Below, one piece after another: positions 8,011 through 14,119 of a DNA stretch of 14,119 nt (positions within the stretch are counted from its first letter, which is position 1; each line of letters opens with the position of its first letter). A program made the position numbers and the translations under genes. Source of the DNA: Pedobacter sp. (GTDB taxonomy: Bacteria; Bacteroidota; Bacteroidia; Sphingobacteriales; Sphingobacteriaceae); the NCBI GenBank assembly GCA_030149995.1, contig JASLGV010000161.1, positions 1 to 14,119 on the forward strand, given 5' to 3'. The notes beneath the pieces are model-generated. The model was given only the letters and a program-made list of their open reading frames with translations. It did not search any database and was not told the origin of the DNA.

Positions 8011-9240
8011 ATGGATACACAAAATATTAAACAAAGGTTCGGCATTATTGGAAATTCTCCCTTGCTTAACCGTGCGATAGATATTGCAAGCCAGGTGGCT
8101 CCCACAGATATGTCGGTTTTGATTACCGGAGAAAGTGGTAGCGGTAAAGAGGTTTTTTCGCAAATTATCCATCAGCTAAGTGCTCGTAAGCACGGTGCTT
8201 TTATTGCTGTAAACTGTGGAGCCATACCGGAAGGAACAATTGATTCTGAGCTTTTCGGGCACGAGAAAGGATCTTTTACCGGCGCACACGAGGCACGTAA
8301 AGGATATTTTGAAGTGGCAAACGGAGGTACTATATTTTTAGATGAGGTAGCCGAATTGCCACTTGGTACACAGGCCCGTTTGCTTCGTATCCTGGAAAGT
8401 GGTGAGTATCTGCGTGTAGGTTCTTCAAAAGTACAGAAAACAGATGTCCGCATCATCGCAGCCACCAACGTGGATGTTTACAACCGCGTTAAGAATGGTA
8501 AATTCAGAGAAGATCTTTATTATCGTTTAAATACAGTTCCATTAAGAATTCCTGCATTAAAAGAACGTAAAGAAGATATTTATCTCTTGTTCAGGAAATT
8601 TGCAGCAGATTTTAGCGATAAATACCGCAGTCCGGGTTTACAGCTCGATCAGGATGCCATCCAGGTTTTAACAAATTACAGCTGGCCGGGTAATGTGAGG
8701 CAGCTTAAAAATATTGCAGAGCAGATTTGTGTGCTCGAAAAAGACCGAAATGTAAGTGGCCAGGCACTGTTAAATTACATCCCGAATGAAGCGGGCAGTA
8801 ATTTACCAATGGCCATCAACGCTTCTTCGAAAGAGGATTTTACCGAAAGAGATATTCTGTATAAAGTGCTTTTTGATATGAAAAAGGACATGGTGGAGTT
8901 GAAAAAGCTCGTAGCCGAAATTATACAGCATGGCGGCAACACAGCAACAGTCCTGGCCGATAATCCGCAATATATTAATCAGTTGTACCGCGATGTGGAG
9001 TTGCCAGCCGGGCAGGAGCTGGGGTTTACCATTCAGCAGCCGGCACCAAGCAACAACAGCGATTACAACTTTGCGCACGATGCAGAAGAGGTAGAAGAAT
9101 CGCTGTCGCTGGTTGATAAAGAATCTGACCTGATTAAAAAGGCACTTAAAAAACACAAAGGGAAACGTAAATTTGCGGCACAGGAACTGGGTATTTCTGA
9201 ACGCACGCTGTACCGCAAAATAAAAGAACTCGATTTATAG
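8011..9240 (+). CDS. Sigma-54-dependent transcriptional activator (AAA+), no N-terminal sensor domain
   Basis: Bacterial enhancer-binding protein of 409 residues that would use ATP hydrolysis to remodel the RpoN holoenzyme at promoters. The AAA+ domain starts almost at the N-terminus: Walker A GESGSGK (40-46), the sigma-54 contact loop GSFTGA (87-92, Ser for the commoner Ala), Walker B GGTIFLDE (105-112), sensor I ATN (151-153), the arginine-finger region FREDLYYRLN (165-174) and SWPGNVRQL (224-232). A Fis-type helix-turn-helix lies at about 377-406 (KRKFAAQELGISERTLYRK). Between them is an unusually long segment (about 260-370): a charged helix, then a low-complexity Gln/Ser/Asn/acidic stretch. 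An in-frame TAA at 8008-8010 directly precedes the ATG, so no sensor domain has been missed. It must be controlled in trans, as PspF is, or by abundance. lptE follows 45 bp downstream, suggesting one operon. Confidence 0.94.
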   Translation: MDTQNIKQRFGIIGNSPLLNRAIDIASQVAPTDMSVLITGESGSGKEVFSQIIHQLSARKHGAFIAVNCGAIPEGTIDSELFGHEKGSFTGAHEARKGYFEVANGGTIFLDEVAELPLGTQARLLRILESGEYLRVGSSKVQKTDVRIIAATNVDVYNRVKNGKFREDLYYRLNTVPLRIPALKERKEDIYLLFRKFAADFSDKYRSPGLQLDQDAIQVLTNYSWPGNVRQLKNIAEQICVLEKDRNVSGQALLNYIPNEAGSNLPMAINASSKEDFTERDILYKVLFDMKKDMVELKKLVAEIIQHGGNTATVLADNPQYINQLYRDVELPAGQELGFTIQQPAPSNNSDYNFAHDAEEVEESLSLVDKESDLIKKALKKHKGKRKFAAQELGISERTLYRKIKELDL

Positions 9241-9285
9241 TCATGGGCTTAAACGCTTTCGTGTCAAAAGACTAAAAATAAACTG

Positions 9286-9789
9286 ATGAAGATTAAATTA
9301 TTTGGATTGCTGATTATTGCTGCGCTAAGTGCCTGTTCTTATAGCTTTGGAGGGGCGTCTATTCCGCCGGAAATGAAAACGGTAACCGTCCGGATTTTTG
9401 AAAATAATGCACCGCTGGTAATCCCAACCTTAAGCAACCAGTTTACGGAGGCTTTAAAAACCCGTATTCGTGAGCAAACGCGTTTGAGTATGACACAAAA
9501 CGATGGGCAGGCTATTTTTGAAGGCCGTATTACGGGCTACGATATCAAACCAGTGGCTTTAACCTCAAGCAGTACGCCTACTGCCAGTTCAAACCGTTTA
9601 ACGATTACGGTTGCTGTGAAATACACCAATACGCTTGATGTTAAAAAGAGTTTTGAAGAAAGCTTTACACGATACTTTGATTTTCCTTTAAACGGAGCTT
9701 CCATTCAGGCATTGCAGCCCGAAGCGATTAATAACATTAACAAACAACTTACAGAAGATATTTTTAACCGTGCTTTTGCACAGTGGTAA
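9286..9789 (+). CDS. lptE: LPS-assembly lipoprotein LptE
   Basis: Outer-membrane lipoprotein expected to plug and stabilise the LptD barrel that inserts LPS into the outer leaflet. The 167 residues begin with a short lipoprotein signal peptide: K2-K4, a hydrophobic core FGLLIIAALSA, and lipobox LSAC with C17 as the lipidated residue. The mature part has the LptE-family pattern: a strand with TVTVRIFENNAP (33-44), a helix with FTEALKTRIREQTRLSM, a beta hairpin with FEGRITGYDIKPVAL followed by LTITVAVKYTNTLD, and a C-terminal helix NNINKQLTEDIFNRAFAQW. The length fits the family. It lies 45 bp after the sigma-54 activator and 103 bp before the next gene. Family membership is judged from pattern and gene context, since LptE sequences are poorly conserved; a generic outer-membrane lipoprotein is the alternative. 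Confidence 0.85.
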   Translation: MKIKLFGLLIIAALSACSYSFGGASIPPEMKTVTVRIFENNAPLVIPTLSNQFTEALKTRIREQTRLSMTQNDGQAIFEGRITGYDIKPVALTSSSTPTASSNRLTITVAVKYTNTLDVKKSFEESFTRYFDFPLNGASIQALQPEAINNINKQLTEDIFNRAFAQW

Positions 9790-9892
9790 TGATATTTTTC
9801 CGAACCTGTAGGTGGCTTTAAGCTGTCTGATTTACAGCGTTCACATTTTTAAAAACAGCTACATTTTTTTAACTTAGCCCTAAACCGATAAT

Positions 9893-10867
9893 ATGGATAA
9901 TAAACAGCTCCTGGTAAATTTACTTGCTCAACCAGAAAAGGTAAGGCCAGCGCATGTAACCATGTTAAAGGAGGCGTTAGAAGAATATCCGTATATGCAG
10001 CCCCTGCATATGCTGCTGGCAAGGGCAGAGGCGCAGTTTATACCTCAGGCCGCTTTGTATGGCAACCGTACAGCTTTACATGCCCTGGTTAGTCTGGACG
10101 CAGAGCCTGAAGTTGAAGAAATCAATGATTTTTCGTTTGCTTTAAAAGAAGAGCCGGAAGAGATTTCGGTAGATGCCGAAGAGCCTGAGCTGGTAGAAGA
10201 AACGGAGCCGGAACCAGAGCAGTCCGCTGTTCAGCTGGAAGAAGTGATTCTGGAAAATGTAGCAAATGCCGATTTTTTTGCTTTTGAAAAAAAGCTCAGT
10301 CATGAAACGGTGAGCCGGGTACCGGAAGTAGAAACGGTTGTACCGGAAGTAAATTTTGTTTCGAAATATGATGATGACCAGCTTCCTTATACATTTTTAT
10401 GGTGGCTGGCAAAAACCCGGAAAGAACATGAGCAGATCTTTCAGCCTTATGCACATGCACGCCCCGTACCTTCATCATCAGCTGTACGAACAGCGCCGGT
10501 AGAGTTTCAACAGCAATATGTAGAGCATATATTTCACATTCAGACCCCTTTTGAAGTAGCCGATCATTTGGCCGATTACAATGCTTCAGGCATTAGAGAT
10601 GTAAAAGGAGCCGGCATTATTGATAAGTTTTTAAAAGAAGACCCAACCATTAAACCGCCAAAACCCGAACAGATCGATAATGAGAATAAGGCTAAAAAAA
10701 GCGCAGAAGATCATTACGACCTGGTTTCAGAAACACTTGCTAAAATATACATCGAACAGATGCTTTATCACAAGGCAATAGATACTTATAAAAAATTAAG
10801 TTTGAAATATCCGGAAAAAAGCCGTTACTTTGCCGACCTTATCCAATCTATTGAAAAGAAATTATAA
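9893..10867 (+). CDS. Uncharacterised acidic protein with TPR-like C-terminus
   Basis: I do not recognise a characterised family. The 324-residue protein has no signal peptide or membrane segment and is probably cytoplasmic. An N-terminal helical part (1-66) includes LKEALEEYPYMQPLHMLLARAE. It is followed by a very acidic, Glu/Pro-rich low-complexity stretch (about 70-120). A central region contains PYTFLWWLAKTRKEHEQ (165-181) and IIDKFLKEDPTIKPPKPEQ (242-260). The C-terminus, from SETLAKIYIEQMLYHKAIDTYKKL to LKYPEKS (279-310), reads like one tetratricopeptide repeat plus a capping helix, which suggests protein-protein contact. It sits between lptE and secG, 13 bp before secG. From memory, this neighbourhood recurs in Bacteroidota; that has not been checked here. 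Co-transcription with secG is likely. The function is unknown, and a link to secretion or envelope assembly would be inferred from position only. Confidence 0.85.
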   Translation: MDNKQLLVNLLAQPEKVRPAHVTMLKEALEEYPYMQPLHMLLARAEAQFIPQAALYGNRTALHALVSLDAEPEVEEINDFSFALKEEPEEISVDAEEPELVEETEPEPEQSAVQLEEVILENVANADFFAFEKKLSHETVSRVPEVETVVPEVNFVSKYDDDQLPYTFLWWLAKTRKEHEQIFQPYAHARPVPSSSAVRTAPVEFQQQYVEHIFHIQTPFEVADHLADYNASGIRDVKGAGIIDKFLKEDPTIKPPKPEQIDNENKAKKSAEDHYDLVSETLAKIYIEQMLYHKAIDTYKKLSLKYPEKSRYFADLIQSIEKKL

Positions 10868-10880
10868 AAAACTATAAACC

Positions 10881-11237
10881 ATGGTAACCTTTTTAATCAT
10901 TCTATTAATTATTGTGTGTGTGGCCTTAGGCTTATTTGTATTGGTGCAAAACCCTAAAGGTGGCGGTTTAGCAGCTGGTGCAGGTAGCAGCAATATGTTC
11001 GGTGTACAACGTACAGGAGATGTTCTTGAGAAAGGCTCTTGGGTTTTACTTGCTGCAATTGTTGTTTTAACCTTGTCTATCACAACAATCGCTAAAAGTG
11101 GTGGTGGTTCGGCTTCAATAGGTAACTCATCTATTCAGGAGCGTTTAAACAAAACGCCTACGCCTTCTCCAATTGGTGGTGCGCTGAACAACACAGCACC
11201 AGCTCAACCTGCAAAGTCAGATACAACAAAGAAATAA
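10881..11237 (+). CDS. secG: Protein translocase subunit SecG
   Basis: Small inner-membrane subunit of the SecYEG translocon that assists SecA-driven export. It has two transmembrane segments (about 2-22 and 52-71) joined by the signature loop VLVQNPKGGGLAAGAGSS followed by MFGVQRTGDVLEK, all typical of SecG. The C-terminal tail (72-118) is Gly/Ser/Thr/Pro/Ala-rich and probably disordered; its presence gives 118 residues, within the family range. The start is fixed by an in-frame TAA two codons upstream (10875-10877). It begins 13 bp after the TPR-like gene and is followed by a strong terminator, so it ends the transcription unit that probably begins at miaB or the sigma-54 activator. Confidence 0.95.
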   Translation: MVTFLIILLIIVCVALGLFVLVQNPKGGGLAAGAGSSNMFGVQRTGDVLEKGSWVLLAAIVVLTLSITTIAKSGGGSASIGNSSIQERLNKTPTPSPIGGALNNTAPAQPAKSDTTKK

Positions 11238-11258
11238 GTATTATACCTTTTGTATAGT

Positions 11259-11287
11259 AAAAAGCTTCCCATCGGGAAGCTTTTTTT
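11259..11287 (+). terminator. Intrinsic terminator after secG
   Basis: A perfect hairpin: GCTTCCC (11264-11270) pairs with GGGAAGC (11274-11280) across a 3-nt loop. It is extended by A5/T5 pairing (11259-11263 with 11281-11285) and ends in a seven-T tract. It separates the secG unit from groES. Confidence 0.93.
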
Positions 11288-11537
11288 GTTTACGGGCATC
11301 ATTAGGAGATGATTTTTAAAGGGGCCTGTATGAGGGCTGAACGATACCGCCGTTTGATGGGTTAGGAGTAAGCTGGAAATAAAGTCTCCTGTCAAGCTGA
11401 CACCTTATTTTTAAGCGGGTTCTCTATTTGGTTATAAAATTGACAGAACGGGTGAAAAAATGTCTATCTGAAACACTTGGCATAAAAAGTGTTGTTCGAT
11501 GTAAAAACATAAAATCAAAATAAAAAATAATAAAGTT
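11288..11537. promoter_or_regulatory. Non-coding region upstream of groES with inverted repeats
   Basis: About 250 bp with no credible gene between the secG terminator and groES. It holds a small ATCAT-N6-ATGAT hairpin followed by a T run (11298-11317), an AGGAG/CTCCT pair 17 nt apart (11364-11390), TGTCA-AGC-TGACA (11390-11402), a further TGACA at 11441-11445, and AACACTT-N8-AAGTGTT (11472-11493). The last 40 bp are extremely A-rich, as in Bacteroidota leaders of highly expressed genes. I could not find a perfect TTTG/TAnnTTTG promoter; TCTATTTG (11423-11430) matches the -7 box in seven of eight positions but lacks an upstream TTTG. The groESL promoter must lie in here. Confidence 0.6.
11472..11493. 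repeat. Inverted repeat upstream of groES (possible operator)
   Basis: AACACTT (11472-11478), an 8-bp spacer, and AAGTGTT (11487-11493) form a perfect 7-bp inverted repeat 44 bp before the groES ATG. It superficially resembles the HrcA target CIRCE (TTAGCACTC-N9-GAGTGCTAA), but the arms are shorter and the CACT to AGTG distance is 10 rather than 11 bp. A chaperonin regulator site is a hypothesis. Confidence 0.4.
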
Positions 11538-11828
11538 ATGGCGTTAAACCTTAAACCAATTGCCGGCACTGCAAATAGAGTAATCGTTGAACCGGCTGCG
11601 GCAGAAGAAAAAACTGCATCAGGTTTGTATATTCCTGATACTGCAAAAGAAAAACCATCTAAAGGAACGGTTGTTTCAGTTTCTGAAGAGGATTCTGAAG
11701 GAAAAAAACCAAGTGTTAAAGTTGGCGATGTAGTTTTATACGGTAAATATGGCGGTACTGAGTTGCCGATTGAAGGTAAAGATTACCTGATTATGCGTGA
11801 AACAGATATTTACGCAGTTGTAGGTTAA
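11538..11828 (+). CDS. groES: Co-chaperonin GroES
   Basis: Hsp10 ring that caps GroEL and closes the folding chamber in the cytoplasm. At 96 residues it has the usual length. The N-terminal strand is [15 protein letters not shown] (5-19), and the mobile loop that binds GroEL is [15 protein letters not shown] (25-39). [26 protein letters not shown] and the C-terminal [14 protein letters not shown] are all family-typical. It is preceded by an A-rich leader and followed by groEL after 89 bp, forming the standard groESL operon. The secG terminator upstream makes this a separate transcription unit. Confidence 0.98.
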   Translation: MALNLKPIAGTANRVIVEPAAAEEKTASGLYIPDTAKEKPSKGTVVSVSEEDSEGKKPSVKVGDVVLYGKYGGTELPIEGKDYLIMRETDIYAVVG

Positions 11829-11917
11829 TTAATCAAAGCAAAAATTTATACAATAGATTATTTGTCGGGAGTAGAAACTTTTATAACCGGATTAAATCAT
11901 CTTAAATTTAAAATAAA

Positions 11918-13555
11918 ATGTCAAAACAAGTAAAATATAATGTAGAAGCACGCGACGCCCTGAAGAGAGGTGTTGACATTCTTGCAAATGCAGTAAAAGT
12001 TACCTTAGGTCCTAAAGGTCGTAATGTAATTATCGATAAAAAATTTGGTTCTCCAGCCATTACAAAAGATGGTGTTTCGGTAGCTAAAGAAATCGAACTG
12101 AAAGATGCTGTTGAAAACATGGGCGCCCAAATGGTTAAAGAGGTTGCTTCTAAAACAGCAGATATTGCAGGTGATGGTACAACTACAGCAACAGTTTTAG
12201 CACAGGCAATTATTACAACAGGTATTAAAAACGTAGCAGCAGGTGCAAATCCAATGGATTTGAAACGTGGTATTGATAAAGCAGTGGCAGCTGTTGTAGA
12301 AAACCTGAAATCTCAGTCACAGGCAGTTGGCGAAGACAACAACAAAATCAAACAAGTAGCCTCTATCTCGGCTAATAACGACGAAGTTATCGGTTCTTTA
12401 ATTGCAGAAGCAATGGGTAAAGTAGGTAAGGATGGTGTTATTACTGTAGAAGAAGCAAAAGGTACTGAAACAGAAGTAAAAACGGTAGAAGGTATGCAAT
12501 TCGACAGAGGTTACCTGTCTCCTTACTTTGTAACCAATGCTGATAAAATGGAAGCGGAATTAGAAAACCCTTACATTTTAATCTACGATAAAAAAATCAG
12601 CAACATGAAAGAATTGTTGCCGATCTTAGAAAAACAAGTTCAAACAGGTAAACCACTTTTAATTATTGCAGAAGATTTAGACGGTGAAGCCCTGGCTACA
12701 TTGGTTGTAAACAAAATCCGTGGTTCACTGAAAGTGGCGGCTGTTAAAGCACCAGGTTTCGGCGATCGCAGAAAAGCAATGTTAGAAGATATCGCCATTT
12801 TAACCGGTGGTACGGTAATTTCTGAAGAAAGAGGTTATAAATTAGAAAATGCTGATTTAACTTATTTAGGTCAGGCAGAGAAAGTTGTTGTAGATAAAGA
12901 CAATACAACCGTGATTAACGGTGCTGGTAACGCAGACGACATCAAAGCACGTGTTAACCAGATTAAAGCACAAATCGAAACCACTACTTCAGATTACGAT
13001 AAAGAAAAATTACAGGAACGTCTGGCTAAATTAGCAGGTGGTGTAGCGGTGCTTTACGTAGGTGCAGCAAGTGAAGTTGAGATGAAAGAGAAAAAAGACC
13101 GTGTAGATGATGCTTTACACGCAACGCGTGCAGCTGTAGAAGAAGGTATTGTTGCAGGTGGTGGTGTTGCCTTTATCCGTGCGGTAGAAGCATTGGCAGA
13201 CTTAAAAGGTACCAATGAAGACGAAAATACCGGTATTCAGATCATTCGCAGAGCCATCGAAGAGCCATTGCGTCAGATTTGCGAAAATGCCGGAATTGAA
13301 GGTTCTATCGTGGTACAAAAAGTTAAAGAAGGCAAAGCTGATTTCGGATACAATGCACGTACAGATGTTTACGAAAACTTAATTGGTGCGGGTGTTATCG
13401 ATCCAACTAAAGTAAGCCGTGTAGCATTGGAAAATGCAGCTTCAATTGCAGCCATGTTGTTAACAACAGAAGTTGTATTGGCAGACGAACCAGAAGAAGG
13501 TGGTGCTCCTGCAATGCCTCCTATGGGCGGCGGCGGTATGGGCGGTATGATGTAA
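11918..13555 (+). CDS. groEL: Chaperonin GroEL
   Basis: Hsp60 subunit of the 14-mer ATP-dependent folding machine. It is full-length at 545 residues. Visible signatures are [16 protein letters not shown] (27-42), the ATP-site motif [12 protein letters not shown] (85-96), [32 protein letters not shown] and [18 protein letters not shown], followed by the flexible Gly/Met tail ending GGGGMGGMM. All domains (equatorial, intermediate, apical) are intact, with no frameshift. It is co-transcribed with groES, and an exceptionally regular terminator follows 23 bp after the stop. Codon use is markedly enriched for A/T-ending codons and looks smoother than in the neighbouring genes, consistent with high expression (visual impression, not computed). 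Confidence 0.99.
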   Translation: MSKQVKYNVEARDALKRGVDILANAVKVTLGPKGRNVIIDKKFGSPAITKDGVSVAKEIELKDAVENMGAQMVKEVASKTADIAGDGTTTATVLAQAIITTGIKNVAAGANPMDLKRGIDKAVAAVVENLKSQSQAVGEDNNKIKQVASISANNDEVIGSLIAEAMGKVGKDGVITVEEAKGTETEVKTVEGMQFDRGYLSPYFVTNADKMEAELENPYILIYDKKISNMKELLPILEKQVQTGKPLLIIAEDLDGEALATLVVNKIRGSLKVAAVKAPGFGDRRKAMLEDIAILTGGTVISEERGYKLENADLTYLGQAEKVVVDKDNTTVINGAGNADDIKARVNQIKAQIETTTSDYDKEKLQERLAKLAGGVAVLYVGAASEVEMKEKKDRVDDALHATRAAVEEGIVAGGGVAFIRAVEALADLKGTNEDENTGIQIIRRAIEEPLRQICENAGIEGSIVVQKVKEGKADFGYNARTDVYENLIGAGVIDPTKVSRVALENAASIAAMLLTTEVVLADEPEEGGAPAMPPMGGGGMGGMM

Positions 13556-13578
13556 GCCGACGCCTTTCAGATATACGT

Positions 13579-13617
13579 AAAAACCCCTTTTAAGCCCGGC
13601 TTAAAAGGGGTTTTTTT
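13579..13617 (+). terminator. Intrinsic terminator after groEL
   Basis: A perfect 17-bp stem: 13579-13595 (A5 C4 T4 AAGC) pairs with 13599-13615, around the 3-nt loop CCG, with a T tract through 13617. The A5 on the left arm would also give a T run on the opposite strand, so it may work in both directions. Confidence 0.96.
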
Positions 13618-13701
13618 ATGTGCCAAATATATTCTGCGTTTCCCAATGGGATTCTGACATTCACAGCGGTTTTAAATAATGGTATTTATTTACGAAACTT
13701 A

Positions 13702-13729
13702 TATCTTTACTTGATTACAAGTAAGGGTA
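13702..13729 (+). promoter_or_regulatory. Potential leader hairpin covering the ribosome-binding region of the mgtC-family gene
   Basis: TTACTTG (13707-13713), loop ATTA, and CAAGTAA (13718-13724) form a perfect inverted repeat. As RNA the stem extends outward to 13702/13729, about 12 pairs including two G-U pairs. It encloses the only Shine-Dalgarno-like run (AAGGG, 13723-13727) and ends 2 nt before the ATG at 13732. The left arm also contains TATCTTTA, seven of eight matches to the Bacteroidota -7 box; if that is the promoter, the hairpin would not be transcribed whole. Confidence 0.4.
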
Positions 13730-13731
13730 AT

Positions 13732-14119
13732 ATGAACAATATATTAGAAGGCAGCCATTTTATAACACAAAGCGAGGTTAATAAATTTTTGCTGGTCACA
13801 TTGTTGTGTGGTTTAATCGGGGCAGAAAGGGAATACAGAAGTAAATCGGCGGGATTAAAAACAATGATTATGATCGGTTTGGGGTCTACCTTGTTTACCA
13901 TTCTTTCTGTTAAGATCGGACTTACCAGTCACGACCGCATCGCTTCAAATATTGTAACCGGCATTGGTTTTCTGGGCGCAGGCGTAATTTTTAAAGAAGA
14001 AAACCGGGTTAAAGGACTGACCACAGCCTGTATCATCTGGATTGTGGCAGCTATTGGTATGGCTGTAGGCTCCGGATATTATATGCAAGCCGTAGGGGTG
14101 ACAATTGTGGTGTTGCTTG
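13732..14119 (+). CDS. MgtC/SapB-family membrane protein (3' end outside window)
   Basis: The first 129 residues of a multi-spanning inner-membrane protein. The family core is clear: FLLVTLLCGLIGAEREYRSK (19-38), with the conserved Gly-Ala-Glu-Arg, then SAGLKTMIMIGLGSTLFTI, then RIASNIVTGIGFLGAGVIF (69-87) and VKGLTTACIIWIVAAIGMA (93-111). MgtC-type proteins are linked in other bacteria to survival at low magnesium and control of membrane potential or ATP synthase. Whether this member does that is unknown, since many members are generic. The start is the first ATG, with AAGGG 4 bp upstream. It lies beyond the groEL terminator and so has its own promoter. The gene is intact up to the window edge, which cuts it in the third or fourth membrane segment. 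Confidence 0.88.
   Translation, partial: MNNILEGSHFITQSEVNKFLLVTLLCGLIGAEREYRSKSAGLKTMIMIGLGSTLFTILSVKIGLTSHDRIASNIVTGIGFLGAGVIFKEENRVKGLTTACIIWIVAAIGMAVGSGYYMQAVGVTIVVLL

Noticed and set aside
9821..9870. AGCTGT pairing with either of two ACAGC copies, followed by a T run, between lptE and the next gene
   Set aside because: Stems of 5-6 bp with large or competing loops; could be a weak terminator or attenuator but not supportable.
11204..11395. Minus-strand open frame of 63 codons across the secG terminator
   Set aside because: It reads through the strong terminator hairpin, overlaps the secG end and its translation has no recognisable domain.
11440..11468. TTGACA followed 17 bp later by TCTATC, resembling an E. 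coli sigma-70 promoter before groES
   Set aside because: The second box matches TATAAT in only three of six positions, and Bacteroidota use a different promoter consensus.
11472..11493. Identification of the groES palindrome as CIRCE/HrcA site
   Set aside because: Arms are 7 rather than 9 bp, sequence differs and spacing is one base short; kept only as an unspecified inverted repeat.
1..14119. Mobile elements, CRISPR arrays, tRNA or rRNA genes, phage or defence genes
   Set aside because: No transposase, regularly spaced repeats, attachment-site pairs or structural RNA signatures were seen; the region looks like stable core chromosome.

Overview
The window looks like the chromosome of a Bacteroidota bacterium, most likely Sphingobacteriaceae (Pedobacter/Mucilaginibacter type). 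The reasons are a textbook Bacteroidota promoter (TTTG-N21-TATTTTTGC) upstream of miaB, A-rich leaders with little Shine-Dalgarno sequence, the series miaB - sigma-54 activator - lptE - TPR-like protein - secG - groES - groEL, and AsmA-like envelope proteins with family-typical motifs. This assignment is inferred from gene content and signals, not from a database search. I saw no mobile element, CRISPR array, tRNA or rRNA.

Layout. (1) Positions 1-2581, plus strand: the tail of a hybrid histidine kinase (receiver domain), a single-domain receiver, a CheR-type methyltransferase, a CheB-type methylesterase without its own receiver, and another single-domain receiver. The genes are tightly packed or overlapping and read as one signalling operon. 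It carries adaptation enzymes, but no CheA, CheW or MCP gene is visible. (2) Positions 2596-6264, minus strand: two tandem paralogous AsmA-like proteins of 607 and 587 residues. Each has one N-terminal membrane anchor, a long periplasmic part and a basic tail. They converge on the signalling operon. (3) Positions 6414-11287, plus strand: miaB with its own promoter, then a sigma-54-type AAA+ activator without a sensor domain, the LPS-assembly lipoprotein LptE, an uncharacterised acidic protein with a TPR-like C-terminus, and SecG. A strong intrinsic terminator follows secG. (4) Positions 11288-13617: about 250 bp of non-coding DNA with several inverted repeats, then groES-groEL ending in a perfect 17-bp terminator hairpin. 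(5) Positions 13618-14119: the 5' part of an mgtC-family membrane protein gene, cut by the window edge, with a strong potential hairpin over the region just before its start codon.

How the genes fit together. The right half is mostly housekeeping: tRNA modification, envelope biogenesis (LptE, SecG), chaperonin. The two AsmA-like proteins divergent from miaB are probably also envelope factors, by family analogy lipid transport or outer-membrane homeostasis. The left half is a compact phosphorelay plus methylation module whose methyl-accepting partner probably lies upstream, in the cut-off kinase or beyond it. The observations most worth checking are the CheR/CheB/receiver module without a chemotaxis core, the tandem AsmA-like pair, the inverted repeats upstream of groES, and the hairpin before mgtC.
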